A DNA stretch of 64,000 nucleotides, from NCBI RefSeq assembly GCF_031755915.1, contig NC_083383.1:29263501-29327500 (forward strand), in the 5' to 3' direction. This document shows, one piece after another, positions 49,391 through 63,110 of the stretch; the stretch's first letter is position 1, and the number at the start of each line of letters is the position of its first letter. Origin of the DNA: Ziziphus jujuba (taxonomy: Eukaryota > Streptophyta > Magnoliopsida > Rosales > Rhamnaceae). The notes beneath the pieces were generated by a model. The model was given only the letters and a program-made list of their open reading frames with translations, had not been told where the DNA came from and did not search any database. A program made the position numbers and the translations under genes.

Positions 49391-52300
49391 AAGGTGCATA
49401 TGTTTTTTTATCCAAATATAAACTAACATTTATTGTTTTGGAAAAAAATAAGTTTAAAATTATAGTATGAGAAAACAGTAATTTTGTGGTCATTAATTGA
49501 CTATCCCTACAAGGACAAATTAATATGGATCCTTCATTTATCATTATAAGCCTCTAATTAATCTAACCACATATTAATTCAAAACTCTATAGTAATAAAA
49601 AGATGAGAACAGGGGCACGTAAACGTTAATGCTAATGTCACTAGCTAGAGCATGATCAACTAATAAAGTGGCCAAAATCAAATGGAGACCAGGGGAAATG
49701 CAATTGGGTATGAGAATCCCCCCAAAAATGGCTTTGTTAGGCTGACCAGAGACATCACCTTTTCTTCAAGAGAGAATTTGGGTTCTAGTGCAACTTCACT
49801 CAGGAGATCACACATGCTAGTAACTGGTTAAACATCCCATCATTTTAATTTCTGCCATTAAAAACCACTAATCTATGGTTGAGTGTATATGCACAGCAGA
49901 TGACATTAATCAGCAGCTAAACTTAATATTTAATTAGTCAAAATTTTACTTGCCCAATCATATATATATATAAATGTCGGGTAAATTTCATTTAGCTTTG
50001 CATTTTTTTTTTTCACGATACGTCTCTATTTTAGAAAAGTTCATTATAGCCTATTCAAGTGTTTTATTTTTGGAATTCTGTTTTTTTTCTTTTCTTTTTT
50101 GCAATCTCCATCCTTCCATCATTTACATGATATCTCATAATTTAAAAACATTAGTATAAAATAATGAAATAAAATAAACTAAAATGAAAAGAATAATTAC
50201 TTTTAGAAATGAAATTAAAATATAACATTGTTTAAATAAGAATAAAAATAAAAAAGTGAAGATAGAAGATTTGTATCCTTATTTTTGTTTTACTATAGCC
50301 ATTTTATAACAGTCAAACTATTAGTTGAATGACATACTTGATTTAAAATGATATTTTTAATATTTTTGTTTAATTTTTATATACAATGGGTAATGATCAA
50401 TAAATAAAAAAAAAATTATAATTGTTGTTTGATTTTTTTTTTCTTTTTGTATATGTGAATAAGATAAAAAGGTTAAAATTGTCATTTTGAGTAAATTAAA
50501 TATAAGTGGCTAAAAATTGACTAGCAAAATGGCAAAGTCAAATGAAAGACAAACAAGAATAGGCTATATTTAAAATTTATAAAATGCATATGTATTTGTG
50601 CAAAAATGCTATATAGGAGGGGCTAAAATTAAATTTATCCACCTCATATGGAGCTATATGATCTATTAAGAACAGAGTTAAACTTATACGGCTAACTAAT
50701 GGTTTTAATGTCAAATATATTTTTATTAGCTTTTAGATTGTTTCGGTGATTAATATTTAAAAATTAATTAATTATCTTATATAAATTTAATAATATTTTA
50801 AAATTCTATTAAAAAAAATGAATTTGTAAATATAATAAATTATAAATATATTTTTAGATATTCGCTTTTTGAACAATTCAATTATTAATAAAAAGATATT
50901 GATGGTAGAACCATTATATTTCCAATCTAAAATGAAAATGGTGTTGATGTGGCCTTGTTGTGCTAATGATGCTCATTTAATAAAATAAATCTATAGTTGG
51001 ACAAGTATGGATGATGATCTTTAGCATTCGAACGGTGATATAATCCTATCTCATTTAAAAAAAATCTTTATCTTTTCCATTTGTTTTAATTATTTTTAAA
51101 TAATGTAACATTAATAAAGATAGAAAATAAAAAATAAATAATCATGATCTTATAAATATAATACTATTCTTTAAAAGCTAAAGAATTAAATTTTTAATTT
51201 TAAATTATTAATTAGAATGAGTATAATTCTTACCTTTTAATCAGAATATGTTTGTCTTTTCTTTAACAAAAAGCAGAGATTTGAGACGTCATGCTAAATC
51301 TTTGGGTAAAACTAGACGGGGGTGATTAATAGCTAGGTGGTATAGGACTAACTTTGTGAAATCTTATTGATTTTCATTGCTCTTTCTTCATCTTCTTCTC
51401 CCTTTTTTTTTTTTTTTTGGGTCAAAAATTTTCAGTGCTCTTTGAAAAAAGAAAAAAAAATGGTGATTTTTTGGGGATTGGATTATCGTGATTCGTGAAG
51501 CGCCAGAATGTGCAAGTCTTTTGGGAACAACATACGTAGGAAGCAACTTGAAGCTTGAGTTTGTCCACATCTAATGTTTTGTTTTGTTTCTGTTTCTGTT
51601 TATTTTATTTTTTATTTTTTTGCTTTTCTTAACTTCTAGTTATACAGTACTAGCTAGCCAATAATATTGTTTCCATCAATTAATAAATTTGAAATTAAAG
51701 GTATATCACAAATGAATTGACATGGCTTAAGATTTGTAAATAAGATGAATACTAACAAATTAATCAACCAATTTATTAAAATAAATATCTTATTACAACT
51801 ATTATTATTGTTATTTTGGATTTGCTTAAGATTAATGTTATAGTACCAAATAAATTTACTAAAATGTATACCAAACATTACATATATGTCAATATTTTAT
51901 TATTTAATATCTTAATATATTCCAGTTATGGATGTGGACAAGTGAGTGTTAAATTGGGGTAAAAAATCTTGTACTTTGAAAGTATTGAAAATTTGCTTTT
52001 TTAAGGAATAAGCTTAATTAAATATAACACAATCATATATTAATACTTGACATTTGAATTTAAAAAAGTTGATAAGGTGGATGTAATATTATAGGTTAAC
52101 TTAGAAGGGATTAACTGCATAATTAATAGATAAAAAACTACATGAAAACATAAATTTCAAAAAATATATTATCATTTATTACTAATAATCATCAATGGGA
52201 TTCATATGTCATTCGACAATCTAAATAACTATTTAAAATAGTTCATCTATTTAAATTAGAATTTTATAATAAAAATAAATATATAATTATATATTATTAA

Positions 52301-53951
52301 TTAGCAATTGTCATATTAATAATAGTATCACTGATAATTATTATTATTATTATCATATATGACAAATAGCAAACTGTAAAAAAAAAAAAAAATGAAAAAG
52401 AAATTTTGATTTTTTTTTTTTTTTAATCAAATGAAGTGCTGACGGGAAAAGAGGATAGATATAACACCACCCTAGCTAGCTTCCCTTCACATGCATATGA
52501 GAATTAGACCCTTGCTTGATCATCTTAAACATGAGCTTTGAATTCATCAAGATCTTATGATATTAAAGCTCTCATACTATATATTGAATTAGTATCTATC
52601 TTAAAAGTTAAATATATAGACGTATTTTATTTGATATTTCCCCGGTTCCACTACTAGGGTGATCTTTATTACTCATTTCTAGTACTTTTGGACTGGAAAT
52701 CTTGTGAACTTCGTCATGGAGATGCCTATCATTATAAAGATTATTTAATATATATAAGTGAATATGGACTATGACCACCGGAAAAAGTCTCTGAAAATGA
52801 TTTCTCTGTTTAAGTTGAAAAAGGCATGGATTATTCAATTTAATCATCTATGTTTAATTATTTGGATCATATGTAATTTAGGAGCAAATTAAATAATGTC
52901 ACAAACCCAGGTTGTATTATATAATAAAGTTGCTAGTATTCATAATTATCATCTGAATATACTGATTCCTTTGTGATTGATTTAATTGGTTAATATAGTA
53001 TATAAGTCGGTCAAGAAACAATCATGAATAATAATTAGTGGTTTGGACTGTTGAAAAGGGAAGGATGGCAACTAGAGCTCCTTGTTCAATAAACTTTGTA
53101 GAAAATGAAGATGTGTTTTTATATATATCCAGTTACTGGTCATATAAATATTTTAGACACCAAATACTATATATATTTTGTGGTATTATATTTATTAAAA
53201 TATTTGTCAAACCATATTATATGATAATGTTTAATTATTAAAATATTTATATAATTTAAAATAATATTTTTAACAAAATAAATAAAATAATAATGAAATA
53301 TTATCATATTATTTATTAAATAAATTAATAAATATTTTGATAAATCTTCTTTCTATTTTTACGCATTGACAGACAACCATATGGAAGCAGCAGCGGAAAC
53401 TGGGTCTGCCAATAATTATTTCCAAGATGCCTGAGATGTCTGTCCACTTGTTATAAAAAGGCAAACGAAAGGAAAATAAAGAAGAAAATAATTCGTACCC
53501 GGATATCGTACAAAAAAGCTTGCCAAATAATGTTAAGTCCTTTTCTTTCCATGAACCAAAATCTGTACAAAATGGGCAACACGCTATATCTAGAACTGAA
53601 AAAGTTGTTCAATTTTTAATTTTTTTTTTAAATAAATAAAAGTTGAAGTTGAATGCCAATACTTATCCGATAAGAAGAAAGATATTGCTATTTCAAGTAA
53701 CTAAATTATTTATGTTGAATATACATATATATATACACTTTTTCATTTGGTGGAACGTATGTATATATATATATATATTTATATATATTTTTGTATATAT
53801 ATATATATATATATTTTTGTAAATATGTGGAACATATATGTGTAGAGTAAAATGGACCTCTTCATACCATTTCTTTTTTGTCCTAAAAAGTTGATATCTA
53901 AAATAATTTCTATTTATTTATTTTAACATTTGATTTTATATGTAGGTAGAA
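49391..53951. other. Gene-free stretch
   Basis: AT-rich DNA with scattered microsatellites. It has no recognisable gene. A less AT-rich island at about 53370-53560 holds no convincing reading frame. Confidence 0.55.
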
Positions 53952-55281
53952 TCAAGGTTTTAAATATTAAAATTTTCATCAAAATTTTTTTGAAATTTTT
54001 TTAAGGGATCGAAAGAAAATTTAGGTTTTAAATGCAAAATGATAAAATTTTTATAATATCCATCAGAATTTCTAAAATTTTATCGGAGTTTTTAAAATTT
54101 CATCAAAATTTCTATAGAAATTTCTATTAAAATATTCACATTAAATTCTTAACAATTTGATTAAAAAATCTATAATATCTATCGAAAATTTGAAAATATC
54201 TATGAAATTTTTTTAAAATTTTTTTTATAAAAAAATTTATAAATATTATTAATGTTTATTAAATTATTTTACCAAATTAACTATAATGATATTTTTTTTT
54301 TAACCTTTTACTTGTCTTTCAAATATTTAACGACATAAATAAAATTAAGTGAATTAAATTGAACAATCTTGATAGGTTCTATGCATTGATAAAATATATA
54401 TACTTATTATACATTTTGTAGAAGATGAATTCATTAGAATTTCATAATTATAAATTAATAATTGATTATATAAAAATAGAAAATAATAACATAGATATAT
54501 AATATTATGTAGAATTGGTATTGATAGCATCTAAATTAATAACATTAAACGAATAAAAATAAAAAAATGATAAAATATATTATACTAAACATCAATGATA
54601 ATTACATTTAATATAAGATCCTTATGGTTAACATATTAATAATGAAAAATTATTAAGTAGATACATCTTTTAATAATTACTTTTCACATATCAAAATAAA
54701 AACGACAAAGAAAATAATAATTTTCAATTACCGAAGAGTTCTATGAGTATTGAGATTATATTTATGAAGTATGATGTAATTGTAATAATTGTTTTATTAA
54801 TAAACAAATATATCAAATATATATATATATATATATATATATTTCTTTTTTGTGTATATTTTTATCAATAATAGTTTATTTATTATCGTTATCACTTATT
54901 ATAAATTAAATTGATTAAGAAAAATATAGTATGTATTCAATAAACAAATCTATTAAATATATACTTTTTGTGTGCATATTTTTATCAATAATAGTTTACT
55001 TATTGTCGTTATCACTTATTATAAATTAAATTGATTAAGAAAAATATAATATATATATTCAATATTTTTGTAATTTTTACAATCAATTTGATAATTGATT
55101 GATTAAATAAGCTAATGCTGAAGTTTCAACAAAAAAAACTTTTTTTTTTATATAAATGATCATCAATTTCCTTCATTTTTTGTGAGTTTTTATCGATATT
55201 CGATATTTTTCGATATTTTCATAAAATTTTTTATATTTTAAACCTTAAATATTTTTACCGATATCGAAACTTTGAACCTTA
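53952..55281 (+). mobile_element. AT-rich 1.3-kb repeat element, copy A
   Basis: It begins CAAGGTTTTAAATATTAAAA and ends near GATATCGAAACTTTGAACCT. The same text occurs in reverse complement at 55975-57220 and again at 60525-61730. The ends are rich in TCGATATT/AATATCGA words and resemble each other in inverted orientation, suggesting a TIR element. An approximately 115-bp internal segment (AATAGTTTATTTATTATCG...) is duplicated near 54870 and 54985. No protein is encoded. Confidence 0.65.
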
Positions 55282-55410
55282 AATTGAACGATATCTCTTT
55301 TAAACAAGGGAATATTTGAACATTACAAGTGAATTAGAAAATTAAAAACCTAGCCCAACAAGTGAAATAACAGGACATGATTTACAAATTCAGATCTACA
55401 ATCTTGATAA

Positions 55411-55412
<2 letters not shown>

Positions 55413-55462
<50 letters not shown>
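55413..55462. repeat. (TA)n microsatellite
   Basis: About 24 uninterrupted TA units between copies A and B of the AT-rich element. Confidence 0.9.
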
Positions 55463-55465
<3 letters not shown>

Positions 55466-55974
55466 TGGGAAAGGTGCTAGCTAGCTAGGCTAGCCATAAC
55501 CATTTTGCTTGGTGAGTAGGTTAGCCATAACTAATAGCTAGGTTAGACATTTCATACCTTCACCAAAAAAATCAGCTTCTCATGCTATACTTTCGTACTA
55601 TCTTAAACTACAATCATTTATTTATTCATTTTAAACTTTAAAGTTAGCTGGAGTAAGGTTCAAAATTTTGATATTTATGAAAATATCAAAAGTTCAAAGT
55701 ATGGTTTCTACAAAAATATTGAAAAATATCAAATATCGATAATATATGATTTGCGATTTAGGTGCTGCAAGTTCAGCATAGGATTTTCAAGTCTGATTCA
55801 AATCTAATTCTCCGATCACTTAAATTGAATTTTTTAATATTAATTGTTCTAAGAAACAGGGTGTACAAAAATCTTTCTATTCTTACTCCACCTTAATTAC
55901 ATTATTTAACTAAAGCAAAAAGACATCCATCAACAATAATTTAGTTTGGAATAAATAAAAAAGAAATAATTTTT

Positions 55975-57220
55975 GCTCAACGTTTATAATTTTGGTATTA
56001 GTAGAAATATCGAAAATTCAAAATATGAAAATTTCCATAAAAATATAAGAAAATATCGAATATCGATCAAAATTCACAAAAAATGATGAAAATTTATTTT
56101 AAAAAATGAAATTTTTTGTTGAAACTTTAGTATTAGTTTATTTAAATAATTAATTATTAATTTGATTATAAAAATTGTAGAAGTATTGAAAAGATATTAT
56201 ATTTATCTTAATCAATTTAATTTATAATAAATGGTAACAATCATAAATAAACTATTATTGATAAAAATAGACAAAAATATGTATATATATATATATATAT
56301 ATAAATATATTTGATAAATTATTCATTTATTAAGATAACACAATCATTACAATTACATTATATTTCATAAATGTCATCTTAATACTTAGAGACTCAAAGA
56401 TAATTAAAAATTATTGGTCTCTCTCTTCTTCTCATTTTGAGATGTGAAATGTGAAAAGATTACTAAAAGATGTATTTCCTTAATAATTTTTCATGTAATT
56501 ATTAATATGTCAATAATAAGAATCTTGTATTAAATATAGTTGTCTTTAATATTTAGTATAATATATTCTGTTATTTTTTTTAATTTTTATTTACTTAATG
56601 TTATTAATTTAAATGCTATCAATATCAATTCTACATAATATTGTATTTCCATATTATTATTTTATGATATTATTTTTTAATTCTTATATAATCAATTATT
56701 AACTTGTAATTATGAGTTTGTAATAAATTTATCTTATATAAAATTTATAGCAAGTATATATATATATATATAAATATTATAAATGAATAGAACTTATCAA
56801 AGTTATTAAATTTAATTCCTTCTATTTTATTTATGTCATTAAATACTTAAAAAGATAATCAAAAGATAAAAAAATCACTAACGTTAATTTGGTAAAATGA
56901 TTTACTAAACATTAATAATATTTTTGAATTTTTTTATAAAAAAATTTATAAATATTTATTTCTATGGAAATTTCAAAAATTTACATAGAAATTTTTGAAA
57001 TTTCGATAAATATTATAGATTTTTTAACCAAATTGTTAAGGATTTGATGTGGATATTTTGAAGAAAATTTTTATGCAAAGTTTAGTGAAATTTTAAAAGT
57101 TTCGATAAATATTATGGAAATTCTACCTGTTGTATTTAAAATTTAAATTTTATTTCAATTCTTTAAAAAATAAAAATTTCTAAAAAATTGTGAAAAAAAA
57201 TTCGATATTTTAAAAACTTT
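55975..57220 (-). mobile_element. AT-rich repeat element, copy B (inverted)
   Basis: Reverse complement of copy A over most of its length, with words such as TTAAGGATTTGATGTGGATATT mirroring the complement in copy A. A detached fragment of the same end (AGGTTCAAAATTTTGATAT) is at about 55658-55760. Copies A and B form a large inverted repeat with a spacer of about 700 bp. Confidence 0.65.
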
Positions 57221-57950
57221 GCTTTTGCTTTTGCTTTTGCTTTTTATTGAAATATAAATTATATGTAAATTAAGAAAGAAAAAGGGAAAAGTTTTTGTGG
57301 ATGTACATGTGTTCTACACTTCTACTGTCTCGGCTAAGAATAACATGGAATGATTTCAAAGCCCTGTGTCTATAGTATTGCACTGAAAACAGGGCACACA
57401 TTTCATTTATATTTTTCAGAAAAGTAATTACTTATGTACATATCTAAATGTATTAATCACATACAGCCAAGCATTACCCACAAAAAAAAAAAAAAAAAAA
57501 TTCTAGATCCAACTTTATGTTGATCCATGGTTTTATTATTAAAATTTTCTCTATTAATTATTAAATTATTTTAGATGTTGGAATTTAAAAATATATTTAT
57601 TATTTATTTTATTTTTTTAAAGATTATTTTTTCCAAATAGAAATTTAGTTGTCATTGAATTTATATTAAATTATTAATTAATTTTTAAATTTTAGCTTTT
57701 AAAGCGATTTAAAAGCTAATAAAAGAAAACTTAGTTAAAACGATTTTATGTGAGCTTAACTCTAATTATAAGTATATATATACATATTTTTTTTTTTGAT
57801 GAAAAAAATATAATTGTTATAGAAAGGCTTAAACCTTGTTTTACATAGTTTTGCCGTTGCTTCGCCTTCCCTTCTGTGCTTTATGAGAAATTATTATTTA
57901 CAACCTTTGGTTAAAAGTTCCTTTAAAGCCTTAAACCATTTTCGAAAAAC

Positions 57951-57990
<40 letters not shown>

Positions 57991-59375
57991 AAGAAGAAGA
58001 TTTTTTTGCACTAGTGCCTTTTTGAGCTTTTGCCATTTTTTCAGTTTATCCCCTAACCTTTATATTTTTCATCTTTACCTTTCCACCTTTAGAAATAGTG
58101 TTACACAAGGACAATACATTAATACTGTTTATTTCTTGGTGGTAAAATACATATGCCATGCACATGCTCTCTTTTGGTTTCAAAATTCCTGAATAAATTA
58201 GGTAAATTACCTAATTCTTTTTCTCATTACTAAACCCCAATTTTTCATCAATCTTGGGGAATGGAAGCAAACACCACCATCATCATGATGAATGGGGGAG
58301 CTAGAATTGGTATCTAGAATCAAGATAAAATGATCACAAGGGAGTTTTTCCTAGACTAAATCTTACACTTAAGTTCAAAGAGAGTGGCACCATTGCCAAG
58401 TTGAATGTAAAACTAAGTTATATCAAATTCTTCACTACCATCCTCATTCGAAACATCAATAAAACCAAGTCTTTTTTTATTTTATTTTGTTGCTTGATCA
58501 ATTTTGTTACATACAAATTACTAGGAAGGGTCTGAATCTGATCAACTACGATATTGATATGGTCATCCTAAACATGAAATCTTTATCTTTCATACAAAAA
58601 TATAATTAATTGTCCATATTATTTTTGTTGTATAAATTAAGGATCTTACCTCCCTCCCCCCTTTTTTCAAAAACTTTCTTCTTTTTCTCATTACTAAAAC
58701 TTTTTTTTCTTTCACTTAATATATGATGAAACTATTTTTTTCATGTAATGAAAAAGTTGGGATTTAATGATCAGAAATATAATTAGGTACTTTACCAAAT
58801 TTGCCTTTGAATTTCAAGGCACGAGGGCACATGCCTTTTAATAGTAGGAAATACATAGTGTTAACATTTTGTCAACGTGCAATACTATTTCAAAAGATTA
58901 GGAGGTAAAGATGATAAATATAAAAGGTTAGGGGCAAATTACAAAAATAAAAAAGATTAAGAAACATTGGTGCAAAAAACCCTTTTACTTTAAAAATAGG
59001 TTTGAGCCTAAAAAGCTAACAACAGCTTCTAGAGCCCATGTGAAACGAATCTTAGCATTTCATGAATGTGTTAAAAAAAATAATAATAAACTCTTACTTT
59101 TTTATTTTTATTTTTTATTTATCAAATATATAATATTTTTGATATAGTAAAACCTTTATGGGCAACTTAGGAAAATAATGTACCATCTTTAGTTATCACA
59201 TAGGAAAATCATTTTTAATTAACTTCTTTAATAGTGCATTCTAATTATTTATCTATTTGGATTTTATTTAAAAAATATTTAAATATTATTTGGATGGCTT
59301 TTTGTTTTTGGTAAATAAAAAAGATGCCTCTTGATAATGGCATAGGCATCAAGGTAAAGGCCCTGTGCCGCACGC
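57221..59375. other. Gene-free stretch
   Basis: AT-rich, with GCTTTT repeats at its start, poly-A tracts at about 57481-57500 and 57954-57987, and no supported gene. Confidence 0.55.
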
Positions 59376-59530
59376 ATAACTATGATGATTATTGTAGATG
59401 AGTGTGGGGTACTGATAGGTTATTTGATATCTAATTCCATATTGTCCAGATATAGATTAGAAGATGATTCAGATGTAATAATAATCATTTTTATAACATT
59501 GAGACTTTTCTAAAGCAGTTAGTTTTAGGG

Positions 59531-59615
59531 TTCAAAAGAATTTCGAAGTTAAGTGTACTCTAGGTGAGAACAATCCTAAAATGGGTGATTTTAGATGACC
59601 TCCTTGGAAACTCTG
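59531..59615 (+). other. 5S rRNA-like segment in Cassandra LTR1
   Basis: TTTCGAAGTTAAGTGTACTC, GGTGAGAACAATCCTAAAATGGGTG and GACCTCCTTGGAAACTC follow the 3' two-thirds of plant 5S rRNA, including the A-box and C-box positions of its internal Pol III promoter. Substitutions and a small insertion after GGGTGA make it a relic, not an rRNA gene. Confidence 0.8.
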
Positions 59616-59917
59616 AAAAAAATAAAAATGCATACTGATTGCGGTGATTAAATTGAGGATAATATTAGCAGAGAGATAGGTGAGCCAGTGGAGATGAGAT
59701 ATTACAAATTGTATCAGAGCCTATATACAGTCAGAAGTGTGCCAGCAGAGATGCTCCCCAGGGGTGTGCATTGTGATGACTAATATGATAGGCGCAGGCA
59801 TTCGCAGGCTATTTGATATCCAATCCCATATTGTTTTGGTGTAAATCAGGGAATAATTCAAGTATAATAATTGTCACTTTCAAAACACTGATATCTTTTC
59901 AAAGCTGTTGGCTTCAG

Positions 59918-59991
59918 GTTCAAAGAACTCTGTAGTTAAACGCTCTCAAGATGTGAGCAATATTAGAATGTATGACCTCTTGAGAAGCTCT
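59918..59991 (+). other. 5S rRNA-like segment in Cassandra LTR2
   Basis: AACTCTGTAGTTAAACGCTC and TATGACCTCTTGAGAAGCTC are 5S-like but more diverged than in LTR1. Confidence 0.75.
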
Positions 59992-60524
59992 AAATAAAAA
60001 AATCGTATATCAAGTGTGGTAGCTAAATTGGGGATAATATCAATAAAGTGTAACAGGTCTACCAATGAAGGCTAAATTGGAGATTATACCAGCAGAAAAT
60101 GATATATCCACCAATAACGGTTGTGTGTTACAATAACGACATTAGAGCTGTTAAGCTATCACATTCAGTAATTATTTGGATGAGGTTGATTACATAGGAG
60201 ACACATAAAAGTCCTCTTCATTGGATCTTTATGAAATCCTTATCATGTCAAATGCTCATATAAATATGATTTTTTTTTTTTTTAACATCTCATTGTAAGA
60301 CTTGGTTTGGTATTCTTATATATTTTAAAACTATTAGTTTTAGTTAATGCTAAAAATTAATTAAGTAAAGGTTTAATAAACATGTGTTTCAAAATTATTA
60401 TAGATTTTAAGATCGATATCTAAGTATTTGGTAAAAGATAGTGTTTAATTGTTATAACTATATATAATGACTAAAGAGGTCATGGATTAGTATTTTCTCC
60501 TTAGTAGTATTATTGTGATCATAG

Positions 60525-61730
60525 TTTAAAATATTGAAACTTTTCACGAAATTTTTATTTTTTAAACATATCGAGAGGAAATTTAGCTTACAAATGGAAA
60601 CATATATAATTTCCCTTATATCCATCAAAATTTTAGGTATTTCTCCATAATTTTTATGAAAATTTCCATCATAATATCCACATCAAATTCTTTATAATTT
60701 GGTTAAAAAATTAATAATTTTTATAAAAATTTCTGAAATTTTCATAGAAATTTTGAAAATATCTATGATTTTTTCATTAAGTTTTTTATCAAAAATTTTT
60801 ATAAATATTATTGATGTTTAGTAAAATTTTTTGCCAAATTAATATTATTGATATATATATATATATATATTTTATCTTTTTATTGTCTTCCAATAATTAG
60901 ACAAATAAAAATAAAAAAATTCACATTTTACTAAATAATGTTCAAAATTACATTAGACAAATCTACCTATCATATTTTTAGAGAAAATTAGTATTATAAG
61001 TTACAAGTTTACCGACCTACTATTATTATTTTTTACAATAATAAATTTAATATTTGTATAAATATTATAAAGTACATAAAAATTAGAATATAGACAAAAA
61101 TTAAAATATATATAGGAAATATATTTTCTGTAAATCAAAGTTCAAAATTTTAATATCGATGGTATTTAATACACGCAAAGTTAACTCAAATATTTATATC
61201 GATGGTATATTAACATTATATGCAGAATTATCAAGAAGATACATCGTTTGATAATTATTTTTTATATTTCACATTTTAAAATGAGAATAAGGAAGATACA
61301 AACAATTTTCAACCATCTATGAGTTTTTTATAATATTGAAATGGAATTTATAAAATATAATGTAATTAAAATAATTGTTCTATATATCTTAATTAATAAA
61401 TAATTTTATTAAATATGTATTTTTTTGCATTTTTAATTATTAATAATAGTATACTTTTAACTACTAACTCTTATTATAAATCAATTGGTTAGGAGAAATA
61501 TAATATTAATTCAATATTTTTGTAATATTAATAATTATTTTGACAATTAATTAATTAAATAAGTTAATTTAAAAATTTTAATAAAAAATCCATTTCTTAA
61601 AATAAATTTTCATCATTTCCTATGATTTTTTTATTAATATTTGATAATTTTTGATATTTACTTGGATATTTCTATATTTTGAACCCTCGATTTTTTTATT
61701 GATACCGAAATTTTGAATTTTGATTATAAT
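60525..61730 (+). mobile_element. AT-rich repeat element, copy C
   Basis: Same orientation as copy A and diverged from it. It shares ATATCCACATCAAATTCTT, ATAAATATTATTGATGTTTAGT and the terminal GATACCGAAATTTTGAA. It is non-coding. Confidence 0.6.
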
Positions 61731-62412
61731 AATATTCTGAAATTTGTCTAATTAAATATTTATTTAACATAATAATTTTTTATTCATCACATCTATTATG
61801 CTTATAACTTTTTGACTTGGCTTTTTGAGACCTCGATCTTTTAATTTATTTCAATTTGGGCTCTTTTACTTTTGATTAATAAGATTTAATAGATATTTCA
61901 TATAATTAATATTAAACTATATTAAATTTCAAATTAGAAGATACTAAAAAATAAAATTTTAAAGCTATTTCTAAAAATAAGTATTTTTAATATTTTTTAA
62001 TTTAAAATATAGTACAATTTAATACTAATTAGATGATTTTACCAATATTTTTATAAAAGAATAAAGAGTACATAAGTGCAAAATTTTATAAATAGATTTA
62101 AAATAATGCATTTTAGATTTTTTTTTTTTTTAAAAAAGTTTGAAAGTTGACATTGTTTAATACTAATAATGTGAAATGGTAGTTAAATCTTACCATTAAA
62201 AGTCAAATAAGATCCAATTTGTGATAAAATTGAAAAATTAAGGGCTTGAATTACTAAGTCAAAAAGTTGAGGGCTTAAGTTGTAAAACCTTAAAAGTTTA
62301 TGGTACCAAAATGCAAGTTTCATTTATTCACCACATCTATATTAAACGGAAAAAATCTCATTTATCATAAAACTAGAAATTGAAAATTAACTTTGTTAAT
62401 AATGGTCAAAAT

Positions 62413-63102
62413 TAGGGGTGTGCATTTTAACCGTTAAACCACGGTGACTGACTAATTGAACCGCACCAACCGACGATTGACGGTGACTGTTATCTGACCG
62501 GTTGGCTAACTATCACCGATCAAGATGCTTCAGTCGGTAATGGTTATCGATGTTAAAAACCAACGGTGACAGAAACCGACTGAATAATAATCCACACGGA
62601 CAAATCAGCCATGCCTGCTGCCTTCTCTTCCCATCACCATTAGTACACTGCAATTCTTTCTTCTCTCTCTTCCTCAAATGGCCTTCTTTGCGATAGCGGT
62701 TGGAGCTTTCCCTGCAAGGAGAAGGGGCTTTTCGTTTCTTGTTTGGCCGAAAATTGAAGTCCTCATGCAGAATACACCCAAAGAAACCATCCGAATACCA
62801 CACACAAAGTTGAAAAATAGTGATGCAAGTCCCAATGAAAAGCTTAGAGTCAGTCCTGTCTTTTTAATTTCATCATGAAATGAGGACTTTACACACCTTA
62901 ATACTCACACACATACAAGCTGTCACCTTTTAAGGGGGAAAAAAAAAATACAAGCTGTCACCTCACCACCAACTTACTAGCAAGCTTTGCCGACCGAGCA
63001 GTTTTAGAAGTTGAAAAAAAGGTTTCGGGTTAATAACTGACCGACCGATCACTTTTCGACCGGTGCAAAAATCCAACCGAACCCGATCGGTGCACACCCC
63101 TA
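62413..63102. mobile_element. hAT-like TIR element, 690 bp, non-autonomous
   Basis: The terminal inverted repeats are TAGGGGTGTGCA and TGCACACCCCTA. They are flanked by GTCAAAAT (62405-62412) and GTGAAAAT (63103-63110), an 8-bp target duplication with one mismatch, as expected for hAT. Subterminal regions are GC-richer and full of CGGT/ACCG words such as GACCGGTTGG and CGACCGGTGC, which could bind a transposase. Internal open frames (62513-62803 minus, 62678-62878 plus) match no transposase or family I know. Confidence 0.8.
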
Positions 63103-63110
63103 GTGAAAAT

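Larger units (their letters stand above)
59381..60132 (+). mobile_element. Cassandra-type TRIM retrotransposon with 5S-rRNA-like LTRs
   Basis: LTR1 is 59381-59706 and LTR2 is about 59772-60132, with only about 65 bp between them. A primer binding site variant, TGTATCAGAGCC, is at 59710-59721. Each LTR contains a decayed 5S rRNA-like segment. The pentamer ATAAC flanks both ends (59376-59380 and 60133-60137). A tiny non-coding element whose LTRs carry 5S-derived sequence is the defining feature of Cassandra. LTR divergence is high, so this is an old copy. Confidence 0.85.

Noticed and set aside
59531..59991. 5S rRNA genes
   Set aside because: Both are truncated and diverged and lie inside the LTRs of a small retroelement.
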